A stretch of 25,600 nt of DNA from positions 1 through 25,600 of the forward strand of contig RXIJ01000037.1 in assembly GCA_004212095.1 (NCBI GenBank), read 5' to 3'. The stretch is from Methanosarcinales archaeon. GTDB lineage: Archaea; Halobacteriota; Methanosarcinia; Methanosarcinales; EX4572-44. The notes under the pieces were generated by a model. It had not been told where the DNA came from, searched no databases, and worked only from the letters and a program-made list of their open reading frames with translations. Position 1 is the first letter of the stretch; every line of letters starts with the position of its first letter. Both the position numbers and the translations under genes were made by a program. Positions 9,021 through 16,968 of the stretch are shown here, one piece after another.

Positions 9021-9050
9021 GTGTCGATTTTTGGCACATCTTTGAAACAC
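9021..9050 (+). repeat. Copy 1 of a dispersed ~24-base intergenic repeat
   Basis: The sequence TCGATTTTT-N-GCACAT-N-TTTGAAA occurs here (9023-9046) and again at 15462-15485, with only two mismatches in 24 bases. Both copies lie between genes and downstream of a stop codon on the same strand. In this copy the flanking GTGT and ACAC can pair around the repeat. Nothing identifies the element further. Confidence 0.5.
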
Positions 9051-9256
9051 AAGTACTGCACACAACGTGAGGTTAAATGAGCGATGTGAAATTAACATCA
9101 TGCCTTTTCAATAAAGTAGAGCTTTAAACGATATCCTACCATCACTTTCTTCATTATAATCCCATATATCTAATTTACAAGTCTTGTTAAAATTCTTGCT
9201 TTTGCACTTAATATTTTCTTTATTTAGCTAGTCCATTTTGAATATAATTCCGCTCT

Positions 9257-9475
9257 CTAACTCGGTTTATTCACGTAAGTTAAGTTCACTTTGTGATACA
9301 ACCGCTCCTCCCCCTTATTTTTCCATGGTTTTTGGAATTTTTTTTCCGCATCTTCAGCCATGTCAACGCATCTATCTTTTATTATATCTATTCCCCTTAA
9401 TAAATTTTTTAAATCTCCGGAGCTGCACATCAATTGGTATTGTGGTTGAAATATTGGGATCTCCCTCCTATTCAA
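9257..9475 (-). CDS. Hypothetical small protein or gene fragment
   Basis: A minus-strand frame of 72 codons starts with TTG at 9475. The frame stays open for about 17 more codons upstream without an ATG and reads like protein there too (VIVDLNLADAALGL). The predicted product is charged, with a possible helix around NLLRGIDIIKDRC and DMAEDAEKKF. I do not recognise it. The lack of a good start and of a ribosome site suggests a fragment of a once longer gene. The surrounding stretch 8954-10145 holds no other gene besides the repeats. Confidence 0.25.
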   Translation of the reverse strand: MNRREIPIFQPQYQLMCSSGDLKNLLRGIDIIKDRCVDMAEDAEKKFQKPWKNKGEERLYHKVNLTYVNKPS

Positions 9476-9659
9476 ACCTAAAGCGGCATCCGCAAGATTT
9501 AAATCAACAATAACTTCAAAACAGCGTCAACACCAGATGACATGACATTCTTAGAGCCCCGGAAACATTTTATACTGTTTTCTCCATTTTTAACGTATAG
9601 GAAATTATAAACGCAACAACGTTCTCTTGCTATTGAAATTCGATACATGTTTTGCTGCA

Positions 9660-10104
9660 CTCGATTGCTTCGCAATCGAGAATCAAGAGTTACTAGTTAT
9701 TTTTATACACGTGGTGTGTGGTTCTGCACAACGAAGTTGTACGGTGCTTGCGTAATCGAGAATCAAGAGTTTGTCGGCAATTCCACACAACGAAGTTGTA
9801 CGGTGCTTGCGTAATCGAGAATCAAGAGTTACTAGTTATTTTTATACACGTGGTGTGTGGTTCTGCACAACGAAGTTGTACGGTGCTTGCGTAATCGAGA
9901 TTCAAGAGTTTGTCGGCAATTCCACACAACGAAGTTGTACGGTGCTTGCGTAATCGATATTCAAGAGTTACTAGTTATTTTTATACACGTGGTGTGTGGT
10001 TCTGCACAACGAGAAGTTGTACGGTGCTTGCTTAATCGAGAATCAAGAGTTACTAGTTATTTTTATACACGTGGTGTGTGGTTCTGCACAACGAAGTTGT
10101 GCAG
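9660..10104 (+). repeat. Tandem A/B repeat array built from hairpin sequences
   Basis: The array alternates two units. Unit A is 80 bases and begins ACTAGTTATTTTTATACACG; it occurs at 9692-9771, 9831-9910, 9970-10051 (82 bases, two-base insertion) and 10052-10104 (partial). Unit B is 59 bases and begins TGTCGGCAATTCC; it occurs at 9772-9830 and 9911-9969. A and B share their last ~47 bases. The left border carries an intact hairpin (CTCGATTGC, loop TTC, GCAATCGAG; 9660-9680) and the right border another (CTGCACAAC, loop GAA, GTTGTGCAG; 10084-10104). Inside the array each junction keeps only half of each hairpin. Copies are nearly identical, implying recent amplification. Open frames across it are not coding, since the 139-base A+B period is not a multiple of three. 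Confidence 0.9.
10084..10104 (+). terminator. Terminator-like hairpin at right edge of the array
   Basis: A perfect 9-base-pair stem (CTGCACAAC / GTTGTGCAG) with loop GAA is followed at once by TTTTTAAAG. It resembles an intrinsic terminator, although archaeal termination relies mainly on T-runs. The same stem-loop with one G·T wobble recurs at 16874-16894. It sits about 40 bases before the thermonuclease-like gene. Confidence 0.5.
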
Positions 10105-10145
10105 TTTTTAAAGATTATGTGCGTTATATTTATGGTGAGTGAAAA

Positions 10146-10499
10146 ATGGAACTAAACTATTAGTACAGAGCAAAACTCGGTAGGGTAGTTGATGGCGATA
10201 CGATGGACGTGGTCATAGACCTCGGATTTTACGTGGAGTTGCGAGAACGGGTGCGTCTGGCAGGAATAAACACACCCGAGATCTACCGGGTGCCGAAGGG
10301 AAGTGAAGAGTACAAAAAAGGTATGGAAGCAAAGGAATACGTTGAAAAAAGATTGAAGGAGGATAGAAACGAGCTAATAATAGAAACGAAGAAGCGCAGT
10401 AAATGGAGACATTGGCTTGCAACCATATATCTAAACGATTCATTGAAAACATTAAATGAGGAACTGGTAGAAAAGGGCATGGCTGAACCTGTGAAATGA
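10146..10499 (+). pseudogene. Thermonuclease-like (SNase) gene interrupted by TAG at codon 6
   Basis: From ATG 10146, preceded by GGTGAGTG, the frame reads MELNY, then TAG (10161-10163), then YRAKLGRVVDGDT and on through a staphylococcal-nuclease fold to TGA at 10497-10499. Visible SNase features are VVDGDT, RVRLAGINTPE (Arg and Glu of the active site present, Asn where Asp is usual) and WRHWLATIYL. The next in-frame ATG (10203) would remove the VDGDT metal-binding strand, so that shorter product should not be active. Total length of ~117 codons fits small archaeal nucleases. Either the gene is inactivated by one point mutation or the TAG is suppressed. It lies next to the repeat array, a region with other decayed genes. 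Confidence 0.7.
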
Positions 10500-10516
10500 T
10501 AAAAAAATATTTTTAT

Positions 10517-12022
10517 CTACTCTTTTTGTTCCTGTGCTGCCTGGTCAAATCGTTGTATTAGAAAGTCTTTATCGAGTGATGCTAAAAAATAGCCGAGCCG
10601 TGGTCCTGATGTGGTGGACAATAATGAGACGTAGATTGCGCGAAAGAGTGTTTTTGGATCAATAGTGATACTTTTTGCAATCTCGTAGATGCCATTATGT
10701 ATTTCTTCCGGTGTGTTCCACTCTGATAGTTGCTCTGCAAGCTTAAGAAGTGCCTGTCTCTCTTTTGTGCTAAAGCTTTTAGTAGTCTGCGGCAGACGTT
10801 CCTGTATTGTGAATTTAACATAAGGGGGGGCATATTTATCAAGCCACTTTCGTGCATTTTCAGCACGTGCAAGAACAGCTCTGGTATCTACAGTGTCGTA
10901 TCCACTTCGCTCAAGTATGTCAAGCAGTGCTCTGGTATCGCCGGCAACCTGGATCGCTGTTACGATGTGCTTAAATGGAATATTACTGTGCCATGCCTTT
11001 TTAGTTTGAGATAACTGGTAGGCACGACTAGAAATATCCATTCGGTCATATTCATCGATTAAATTGAGTAGTGTGGTACTAGGATCAAATTCTATGTGCT
11101 TTTCTGGTTTTGATCGGATGATAAAATATCGCAGCACTTCAGGAGGCAGCACTTCAAGCATTTCACTTATAGATATGGCGAGCCCTTTAGACGAATGCAT
11201 GGCCCCTTTACCTTTGAGCATAATCCACTCATACACGATAGGGTGGGGCGGCGTGTAGTGGTAAATTTTTTTTGCGATCTTCCTACCAGTGTCATAAGAG
11301 CCCCCGCTTGTTGCATGATCTTTACCAAAAGGTTCGACTGTTACCCCAAGTATACTCCATCGCGCAGGCCAGTCAACACGCCATGTAAGTTTTCCACCAC
11401 CTGTTACAGGTATAGTGCCAGTATATCCGCATGCACATGTCATATCAACGGTTTGCAATTTGCTGTTAAATCCAGTTACCCGCGTTTGTGTAATACTATC
11501 ACATCGCGGACACAACGGATTAAATGGACTCCAATCATCCGGCAGTTTTCGATGTGAAGTCTTTTCAAGTATCTGCGCTATCGTGTGTTGCTGTTCGAGC
11601 GTGTTTATTATAGATTGTGTGTACTTACCCTCATTATAAATCTCATCTGCGCGGAGGATTTCTGCGTTTATTTCAAGTGCCCCAAGAGACTGCAAAAATG
11701 GCTGTAGAAAGTGCTCTGCATAGTTTTCATGCTCACCGCATGGACAGGGAATCTTGAATAATGGTTTTCCAATATGTTCACTGTAACTATCCGGGAGAAA
11801 AGGGTAAACCTTTCGAAGTGGGTCAAAGGTATCTGCGATGTAGATCAACTTGACGTCCGCGTTCTTATCTTTAAGTGCACGATATATTGCATCAGCGGTT
11901 ACAACCTCCCGCATGTTGCCAATATGAATATCACCGGATGGGGTAATACCAGATGCTACAAGGTGTTTATGTCCAAGCTTAAGTATTTGATCAGCGATCG
12001 CGTCTGCCCAGTGTGTATCCAT
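10517..12022 (-). CDS. lysS: Class I lysyl-tRNA synthetase
   Basis: The gene encodes about 501 residues and attaches lysine to tRNA-Lys. The Rossmann fold carries the HIGH-type motif in TPSGDIHIGN (HIGN at residues 33-36). The KMSKS-type loop is MHSSKG near residue 274-280. Cysteine pairs typical of class I LysRS zinc sites are seen (CPCGEH, CPRCDS, CACGYTG). The longer frame begins at 12070, but homologous proteins begin close to MDTHWADAIADQIL, so I chose the ATG at 12022; the extra 16 residues are hydrophobic and basic and unlike the family. It is transcribed divergently from the DUF3160 gene, sharing a 119-base promoter region. Class I LysRS is usual in methanogens. Confidence 0.93.
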   Translation of the reverse strand: MDTHWADAIADQILKLGHKHLVASGITPSGDIHIGNMREVVTADAIYRALKDKNADVKLIYIADTFDPLRKVYPFLPDSYSEHIGKPLFKIPCPCGEHENYAEHFLQPFLQSLGALEINAEILRADEIYNEGKYTQSIINTLEQQHTIAQILEKTSHRKLPDDWSPFNPLCPRCDSITQTRVTGFNSKLQTVDMTCACGYTGTIPVTGGGKLTWRVDWPARWSILGVTVEPFGKDHATSGGSYDTGRKIAKKIYHYTPPHPIVYEWIMLKGKGAMHSSKGLAISISEMLEVLPPEVLRYFIIRSKPEKHIEFDPSTTLLNLIDEYDRMDISSRAYQLSQTKKAWHSNIPFKHIVTAIQVAGDTRALLDILERSGYDTVDTRAVLARAENARKWLDKYAPPYVKFTIQERLPQTTKSFSTKERQALLKLAEQLSEWNTPEEIHNGIYEIAKSITIDPKTLFRAIYVSLLSTTSGPRLGYFLASLDKDFLIQRFDQAAQEQKE

Positions 12023-12141
12023 ATAACTTCTCACACGTCTTATCCACAAAATAAGATTTGCGGTAGTCAAATTCCGAGCTTGAGATAAGTTTATCTTTTG
12101 CGTATGGTCTGGTAAAGCCTCCCGGGTGCATCAAAAAGTTT

Positions 12142-14517
12142 ATGAAGCGTAATCACATCAGGATTATTATGAGGAGTGTATATTCAATAATCATTATCCT
12201 GATCGCTTCGATCGTCATCAGTGGCTGCGTTGATCAGGTGCCAGAGGTGCCTCAAGAACCTGTTCAACCGGAAAACACGGTTCTCAAAACAGAGCCGATC
12301 AACCTGTCAGGCACCACAGCGGAGAATATGAACTTTATTAGATATTATTCGTTAGATCCATTAGACATCGATCTTAAAGTTCCCAAATACGATCTACCCT
12401 TGCAAACAGATCAAGTCTCAAACTATGATTCATTCTCTGAAGATATTCCACTCAGCGATGATGCCCTGGGTCTGCTAAATAAAAACGGCTTCGTTGTCAT
12501 AGACAATCTTTTCGACCGGAAGGAAGAGGATATCGTCCAACCATACAAGACGCTTGCGGATCGCGAGATACCGATCTTCATCACCACCGACTCGCTCTTG
12601 CACCTCTATCATATCCAGTTCGATGAGACGCTGCGGCAGATCGAGGAAAGAGAATTTTACGACCTCGTCTGGGAGTTAAGCGAGCAATTGCTGAACGATT
12701 CAATGGAATCATACAAAAATTCCGACGGAGATCTGAAAGAAGCAGCAAGGAGGAATGTTGCTTACTTTTCAGTTGGTATGAGTCTGCTAAAGCCAAAATC
12801 CGATCAGGTCTGCCAGAGTGATAATGAGTGGGAATGCACCGATGCTTACTTTAAGAAGGAGGATCTGACGCGTTATAACTTCGAGGTCCCGCATTATGTC
12901 AGGGACGATGTCGAAGCCGAATTAAAATTGATAGACGCGCATTTAGGATTTGCAGATTCGCCTATATTCATTTACAAGGAGGATTACTCCCAGTATGTCC
13001 CAAGAGGGCATTATACCAGATCGGAAAAATTAAAGAACTATTTCAGAGCGTTTATGTGGTACGGCAGGGTGAGCATGCTCCTCAAGAGCTCGGATGCGAT
13101 ACTGCCGGGAACGACCAATCCCCGTGATAAGAAGGGGTTGATCTCAATATATGATGCACGAATCCAGACGACGGGCGCCTGCCTGATGGCATCCGAATTC
13201 GCCAATAATTACGAACTGATGGGCAAGTGGGACCGGATATATTCGGTAACCGCTTTTTACGTGGGGCTCTCTGATGATTTGGGACCTTATGAATACATCG
13301 ATGCATTGAACTCGGTTTTCGGAGGTTCATTCGATCCGAATAACCTGAATGACAAGACAATTGGGGAATTGAAAGTAAAACTTACGGAGTACGGACCGCC
13401 AAAGATCTACGGCGGGACCGGGAATTGTGTGGCATTAACATCAGAAGAGGCGAACCAGTGTCTGGACAACACCGCAGGATTCAGGTTGATGGGACAGAGG
13501 TTCATCCCTGATTCATACATGTTCACGAACCTCGTCGGTGCATACACAGGCGCTTACATGGGTAATCAAAAACCGTTCACGCTCGTTACCAGCGGCGCCG
13601 GGCCTATCAGGGGATTCCCCCGCGGTCTCGATGTCATGGCTCTCCTTGGATCGGATCGGTCGAAGGAGTTACTGGATGAACTGAACGACTCCAATTACAA
13701 GGAATATGACCGCCAGTACAAGGAGCTAGAGGATGAATTTGACTCCTTTGATACAGCAGAGTGGAACAAGAACCTCTACTGGTCGTGGTTATTCGCGCTA
13801 AAGCCACTGCTCGATGACCACGGCGCGGGCTACCCGACATTCATGCAGACCGATGCATGGCAGGACAAGGAATTGACCACGTCTCTGGCATCATGGGCAG
13901 AGCTCAGGCACGACACGATCCTCTATGCCAAACAGAGTTACACCATGGTTGCTACGAGTGCCCCGCCCATAGAAGAAGAGAAACCAGTTGTCGGATACGT
14001 TGAACCGGTTCCCGAGTTCTACAACCGGTTGCTTGCGCTGACAAGGATGACAAACAGCGGCCTTACCGAGATGGACGTTCTGGACGATTCATCAAAGTAC
14101 AGACTGGCAAACCTCGAGAGTATACTTGTGAGACTTGTCAACATCTCGTCAAAGGAACTTGAGAACGAGGAGCTCTCAGAGGATGATTATGATTTCATAA
14201 AGAATTTCGGTGACAATCTGGATGGCGTCATCGCCGATGTTGATACTAAGGCGAAGAAGACAACGATTGTCGCTGATGTGCATACCGATGGCAATACAAA
14301 GCAGGTTCTCGAGGAGGGTGTTGGTTACGTCGATCTGATCGTTGTTGCATACAAACTCCCTGACGAAAGAATCCTTGTGGGAGCTGGTCCGGTTATGAGT
14401 TACTACGAGTTTAAACAGCCGATGAATGAACGGCTCACAGATGAAGCATGGAGACTGCTTCTGGATTCAAATCCGCCCAAGAGACCGGAGTGGTTTTTAA
14501 ATTTCGCAGAAGATTGA
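12142..14517 (+). CDS. DUF3160-family lipoprotein
   Basis: This gene encodes 791 residues. A basic N-terminus, a hydrophobic stretch and a lipobox (VISGCVD, Cys near residue 29) indicate a secreted, lipid-anchored protein; a Pro/Glu-rich linker follows. The mature domain has family-like segments: LLNKNGFVVIDN, IPIFITTDSLLHLYHIQFD, AYTGAYMGNQKPFTLVTSGAGP (in part), GFPRGLDVMALLGS, and WAELRHDTILYAKQSY. These fit DUF3160, a family of unknown function found in bacteria and some archaea, probably cell-surface. An alternative start is ATG 12169, which would leave a normal signal peptide. The gene is visibly richer in G+C at third positions than its neighbours, which may mean acquisition by transfer. 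It ends 13-16 bases before mtxX. Confidence 0.8.
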   Translation: MKRNHIRIIMRSVYSIIIILIASIVISGCVDQVPEVPQEPVQPENTVLKTEPINLSGTTAENMNFIRYYSLDPLDIDLKVPKYDLPLQTDQVSNYDSFSEDIPLSDDALGLLNKNGFVVIDNLFDRKEEDIVQPYKTLADREIPIFITTDSLLHLYHIQFDETLRQIEEREFYDLVWELSEQLLNDSMESYKNSDGDLKEAARRNVAYFSVGMSLLKPKSDQVCQSDNEWECTDAYFKKEDLTRYNFEVPHYVRDDVEAELKLIDAHLGFADSPIFIYKEDYSQYVPRGHYTRSEKLKNYFRAFMWYGRVSMLLKSSDAILPGTTNPRDKKGLISIYDARIQTTGACLMASEFANNYELMGKWDRIYSVTAFYVGLSDDLGPYEYIDALNSVFGGSFDPNNLNDKTIGELKVKLTEYGPPKIYGGTGNCVALTSEEANQCLDNTAGFRLMGQRFIPDSYMFTNLVGAYTGAYMGNQKPFTLVTSGAGPIRGFPRGLDVMALLGSDRSKELLDELNDSNYKEYDRQYKELEDEFDSFDTAEWNKNLYWSWLFALKPLLDDHGAGYPTFMQTDAWQDKELTTSLASWAELRHDTILYAKQSYTMVATSAPPIEEEKPVVGYVEPVPEFYNRLLALTRMTNSGLTEMDVLDDSSKYRLANLESILVRLVNISSKELENEELSEDDYDFIKNFGDNLDGVIADVDTKAKKTTIVADVHTDGNTKQVLEEGVGYVDLIVVAYKLPDERILVGAGPVMSYYEFKQPMNERLTDEAWRLLLDSNPPKRPEWFLNFAED

Positions 14518-14533
14518 CGCACGGGATGTAGTG

Positions 14534-15328
14534 ATGAATATTATTGATATTATACACAGTCGTGCGGTATCAAATCATGCCCGCATTGCAATTGGTGTTG
14601 GTGATCATCCATCCAGGATGATACGAAGTGCAAGAGCATCATCTGCGTTTGCCGATGTGGTTCTTGTAGGTAATAAAAATGATATCGGCACGTGTGATTT
14701 TGAAGTGGTTAACACAGGCGAACCTCATAAGACCCTGATTGAACTGCTTGTAAATGGGGAAGTAGATGGGGTAGTTCGTGGAAACATCAGTTCAAGTGCC
14801 ACTCTTGCTCTCTTAAAACAGCAGTTTAACATGTCACGTTTGCATCGTGTGGCACTGCTTTTAACGTCAGATGGGGCTCCTTTTTTCTTCGCGCCAACAG
14901 GCATCGATGAAGCAAACACCATTGCAGATAAACTTGCACTCGCCAACAGCGGGTGTGAATTTATTCGAAAGTTTGGAATCACTCCTGTCGTGGCTGTTCT
15001 TTCGGGAGGTCGAATCGAAGATGTTGGACGGGATGCACGGGTGGATAAAAGCCTCGCAGAAGGCGAGTTCGTTGCATCTTGTTTGCAAGGGGATGGTGTT
15101 GATGCCAAGCATTACACGGTTCTCATAGAGGATGCAATCAAACATGCAAACTTTATTATCGCACCCGATGGAATATCAGGCAATTTAATGTATCGCACCC
15201 TGGTGTTTTTGGGTGATGGTGATGGTTTTGGAGCTTCTGTGTTGATGGATAAAGTGTTTGTGGATTCTTCCCGAGCAAAGGAAGATTATTCCAAACCCAT
15301 TATGCTGGCATCATCCATGGCATTATAA
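14534..15328 (+). CDS. mtxX: Methanogenesis marker protein 4 (MtxX)
   Basis: This gene encodes 264-265 residues (GTG at 14531 or ATG at 14534; the ATG is preferred). MtxX/Mmp4 is a phosphotransacetylase-like protein found in methanogens and relatives; its reaction is unproven, and a methyltransferase-associated role has been proposed. The sequence contains VDGVVRGNISSSATL, LTSDGAPFFFAPTGIDE, VVAVLSGGRIEDVGRD and the late IIAPDGISGNLMYRTLVFLG, the core typical of phosphotransacetylase-like folds. No signal peptide is present. It follows the DUF3160 gene closely and may share its transcript. Presence of this marker is one of the best clues that the host is a methanogen or a close anaerobic methane/alkane oxidiser. 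Confidence 0.85.
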   Translation: MNIIDIIHSRAVSNHARIAIGVGDHPSRMIRSARASSAFADVVLVGNKNDIGTCDFEVVNTGEPHKTLIELLVNGEVDGVVRGNISSSATLALLKQQFNMSRLHRVALLLTSDGAPFFFAPTGIDEANTIADKLALANSGCEFIRKFGITPVVAVLSGGRIEDVGRDARVDKSLAEGEFVASCLQGDGVDAKHYTVLIEDAIKHANFIIAPDGISGNLMYRTLVFLGDGDGFGASVLMDKVFVDSSRAKEDYSKPIMLASSMAL

Positions 15329-15720
15329 TTCTCGATGTGCCAGTTTTTATTTTTTTGTATTTATATATAACCACGAGATTACGAGAAATTGATGCACCTG
15401 CACACCCCGTGTGCAGAAAATATGTATCAAATTTCAGATGCGAGAGAAGGAAGTGTGATACTCGATTTTTCGCACATGTTTGAAAGTCGAGTGTAACTGG
15501 TAAAAGCGGCAGGAAGAAGAATGATTGCACCTGCGATGCAGGGGGTATTGTGCACAGAGCGCTTGTCGGTCTTGTGAATGCCGCCCTGGGTTTGAATTTG
15601 GGGAAGATTTCAACGTTTCAACTGCAACACCACGCAATCTGACAATCTCACTTCACCACAATATTTAATACATGTTTCAGTCATTAGTTTTACAATAACC
15701 TAATTATGGAGTCAGGTGTC
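15329..15720 (+). other. mtxX-asd intergenic region with hairpins
   Basis: No intact gene is seen. A perfect hairpin lies at 15398-15416 (CTGCACAC, loop CCC, GTGTGCAG). A second stem at 15460-15492 (ACTCGATTTTT pairing with GAAAGTCGAGT) encloses the second copy of the 24-base dispersed repeat. Around 15510-15640 one plus-strand frame reads NDCTCDAGGIVHRALVGLVNAAL, possibly the tail of a decayed gene that I cannot identify. An AT-rich box (ATATTTAATA) near 15660-15670 suits the asd promoter. Confidence 0.5.
15460..15492 (+). repeat. Copy 2 of the dispersed ~24-base intergenic repeat, in a hairpin
   Basis: The repeat core (15462-15485) matches the copy at 9023-9046 with two mismatches. Here ACTCGATTTTT can pair with GAAAGTCGAGT (11 pairs, two of them G·T), with the GCACATGTT portion in the loop. 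The shared single-stranded loop core GCACAT suggests a small RNA or protein-binding element, but nothing else shows its function. Confidence 0.5.
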
Positions 15721-16749
15721 ATGGAAAAAATTCGTGTTGGTGTTCTTGGAGCTACTGGTAATGTAGGTCAGCAGTTCATTTCAATGTTAACAGGCCACCC
15801 GTGGTTTGAGTTAACCACACTCGCAGCATCCGAGCGGAGTGCTGGAAAAAAATACAAAGATGCTGCAAAATGGCGCGTTGAAAGAGAACTTCCGAGGGAC
15901 GTTGCAGAACAGGTGGTTGTGCCGGTAGATGTAAAAGAAGTAGATGCGGATATTGTTTTTTCAGCACTTCCTGCAGATCTTGCATATACCATTGAAGCCG
16001 ATTTCGCAAAAGCTGGTTTTATCGTGGCAAGCAATGCAAGTTCCTATCGAATGTTTCCTGATGTTCCTTTGCTAATCCCTGAAGTTAATCCCGAACATCT
16101 TGGGCTTATCGATGTGCAGCGGGATACGCGTAAGTGGGATGGATGCATAATAACTAACCCTAACTGTAGTACGATTACAATGGTAACAAGTCTCTGTGCT
16201 CTTACCGGATTCGGACTGAAAAATATTCAAGTAGCAACTATGCAGGCAGTTTCGGGTGCAGGCTATGATGGTGTACCGTCAATGGCGATCATTGACAACC
16301 TCATCCCATATATTCCAAAAGAAGAGCAGAAAATGGAGACTGAAACATTAAAACTTTTGGGGGAGTTTGATGGTTCACAGGTTGTTAATGCAGACATCAA
16401 TGTCAGCGCGAGCTGCAATAGAGTTGCGGTTATGGATGGGCATACTGAAGCTTTGTGGGTACAAATGGCAGATGATCCAACACCAGAGGAAGTTAAAGAT
16501 GCGTTTTTAAGATTTGATACCGATCTGCATGACCTTCCAACAGAGCCTGAAAAAGTAATCATCGTCAGAGATGAGGAAGATCGACCACAGCCGCGCATGG
16601 ATCGTAATGCTGGAGGAGGTATGAGTGTAAGTGTCGGACGTATTCGTGAAGGAATTAGATATATTGTCGTAGGACATAACACCATTCGAGGTGCAGCTGG
16701 AGCAAGTATACTGAACGCAGAACTGCTTCACAAAAAGGGAATCTTATGA
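15721..16749 (+). CDS. asd: Aspartate-semialdehyde dehydrogenase (archaeal type)
   Basis: About 342 residues; reduces aspartyl-4-phosphate to aspartate 4-semialdehyde with NADPH for lysine, threonine, methionine and diaminopimelate synthesis. The N-terminal Rossmann motif GVLGATGNVGQQF is followed by the catalytic TNPNCSTI (Cys ~149) and VSGAGYDGV. The later segments SCNRVAVMDGHTEALWVQM and NAGGGMSVSVGR place it in the archaeal/fungal-type branch. The frame opens at ATG 15706, but AGGTG at 15713-15719 is well placed for the ATG at 15721, where homologues start, so that start is chosen. It is followed by a strong hairpin (16766-16792). Confidence 0.93.
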   Translation: MEKIRVGVLGATGNVGQQFISMLTGHPWFELTTLAASERSAGKKYKDAAKWRVERELPRDVAEQVVVPVDVKEVDADIVFSALPADLAYTIEADFAKAGFIVASNASSYRMFPDVPLLIPEVNPEHLGLIDVQRDTRKWDGCIITNPNCSTITMVTSLCALTGFGLKNIQVATMQAVSGAGYDGVPSMAIIDNLIPYIPKEEQKMETETLKLLGEFDGSQVVNADINVSASCNRVAVMDGHTEALWVQMADDPTPEEVKDAFLRFDTDLHDLPTEPEKVIIVRDEEDRPQPRMDRNAGGGMSVSVGRIREGIRYIVVGHNTIRGAAGASILNAELLHKKGIL

Positions 16750-16765
16750 ACATCTGTAAATAACA

Positions 16766-16792
16766 AATCTTGATTATGTAGTAATCAAGATT
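16766..16792. terminator. Hairpin after asd
   Basis: A perfect 11-base-pair stem (AATCTTGATTA / TAATCAAGATT) with loop TGTAG begins 17 bases after the asd stop. It has no strong U-tract, so it may be a processing or 3' end-stabilising structure rather than a terminator. Its core TTGATT resembles the hairpin after cbiF. Confidence 0.5.
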
Positions 16793-16873
16793 GTAAACAT
16801 ATTTATCATAGAAGAAACGTAAAACACGTATTCTGTAAATAATGAATTGTTAAAGGTTACCGGTATTATAGTT

Positions 16874-16894
16874 CTGCGCAACGAAGTTGTGCAG
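16874..16894 (+). repeat. Dispersed hairpin, second copy of the array-edge stem-loop
   Basis: CTGCGCAAC, loop GAA, GTTGTGCAG. It differs from the hairpin at 10084-10104 by one base, and that change keeps pairing as a G·T wobble. It is also preceded by GTT and followed within a few bases by a T-run (GTTTTT). It sits upstream of the PAC2 gene. Confidence 0.6.
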
Positions 16895-16968
16895 TCGAGT
16901 TTTTCTGCAAAGCGCACAGCTTTACAGTGCTGGTAATTTCTGTACACATTGTGTGCAGGGGGACAGAC

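Noticed and set aside
9660..10104. CRISPR array
   Set aside because: Units are 59 and 80 bases and nearly identical throughout; there are no short repeats separated by unique spacers and no cas genes nearby.
9771..10111. Two plus-strand ORFs with repeated VVRCL-type peptide text
   Set aside because: They arise from translating the tandem repeat. The repeat period (139 bases) is not a multiple of three, the frames differ between copies, and no ribosome site or conserved protein is evident.
3203..10163. Pyrrolysine recoding of TAG in this organism
   Set aside because: TAG ends several intact genes in the window, both TAG-containing genes look small or decayed, and no pyl gene is present. Kept only as a test to run.
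10203..10499. Thermonuclease-like gene starting at the internal ATG 10203
   Set aside because: This start cuts off the VDGDT metal-binding strand that is present just upstream in the same frame, so it is unlikely to be the original start.
12023..12070. N-terminal extension of LysS from ATG 12070
   Set aside because: The 16 extra residues are unlike the family, whose members start near MDTHWAD; the region is better read as the divergent promoter.
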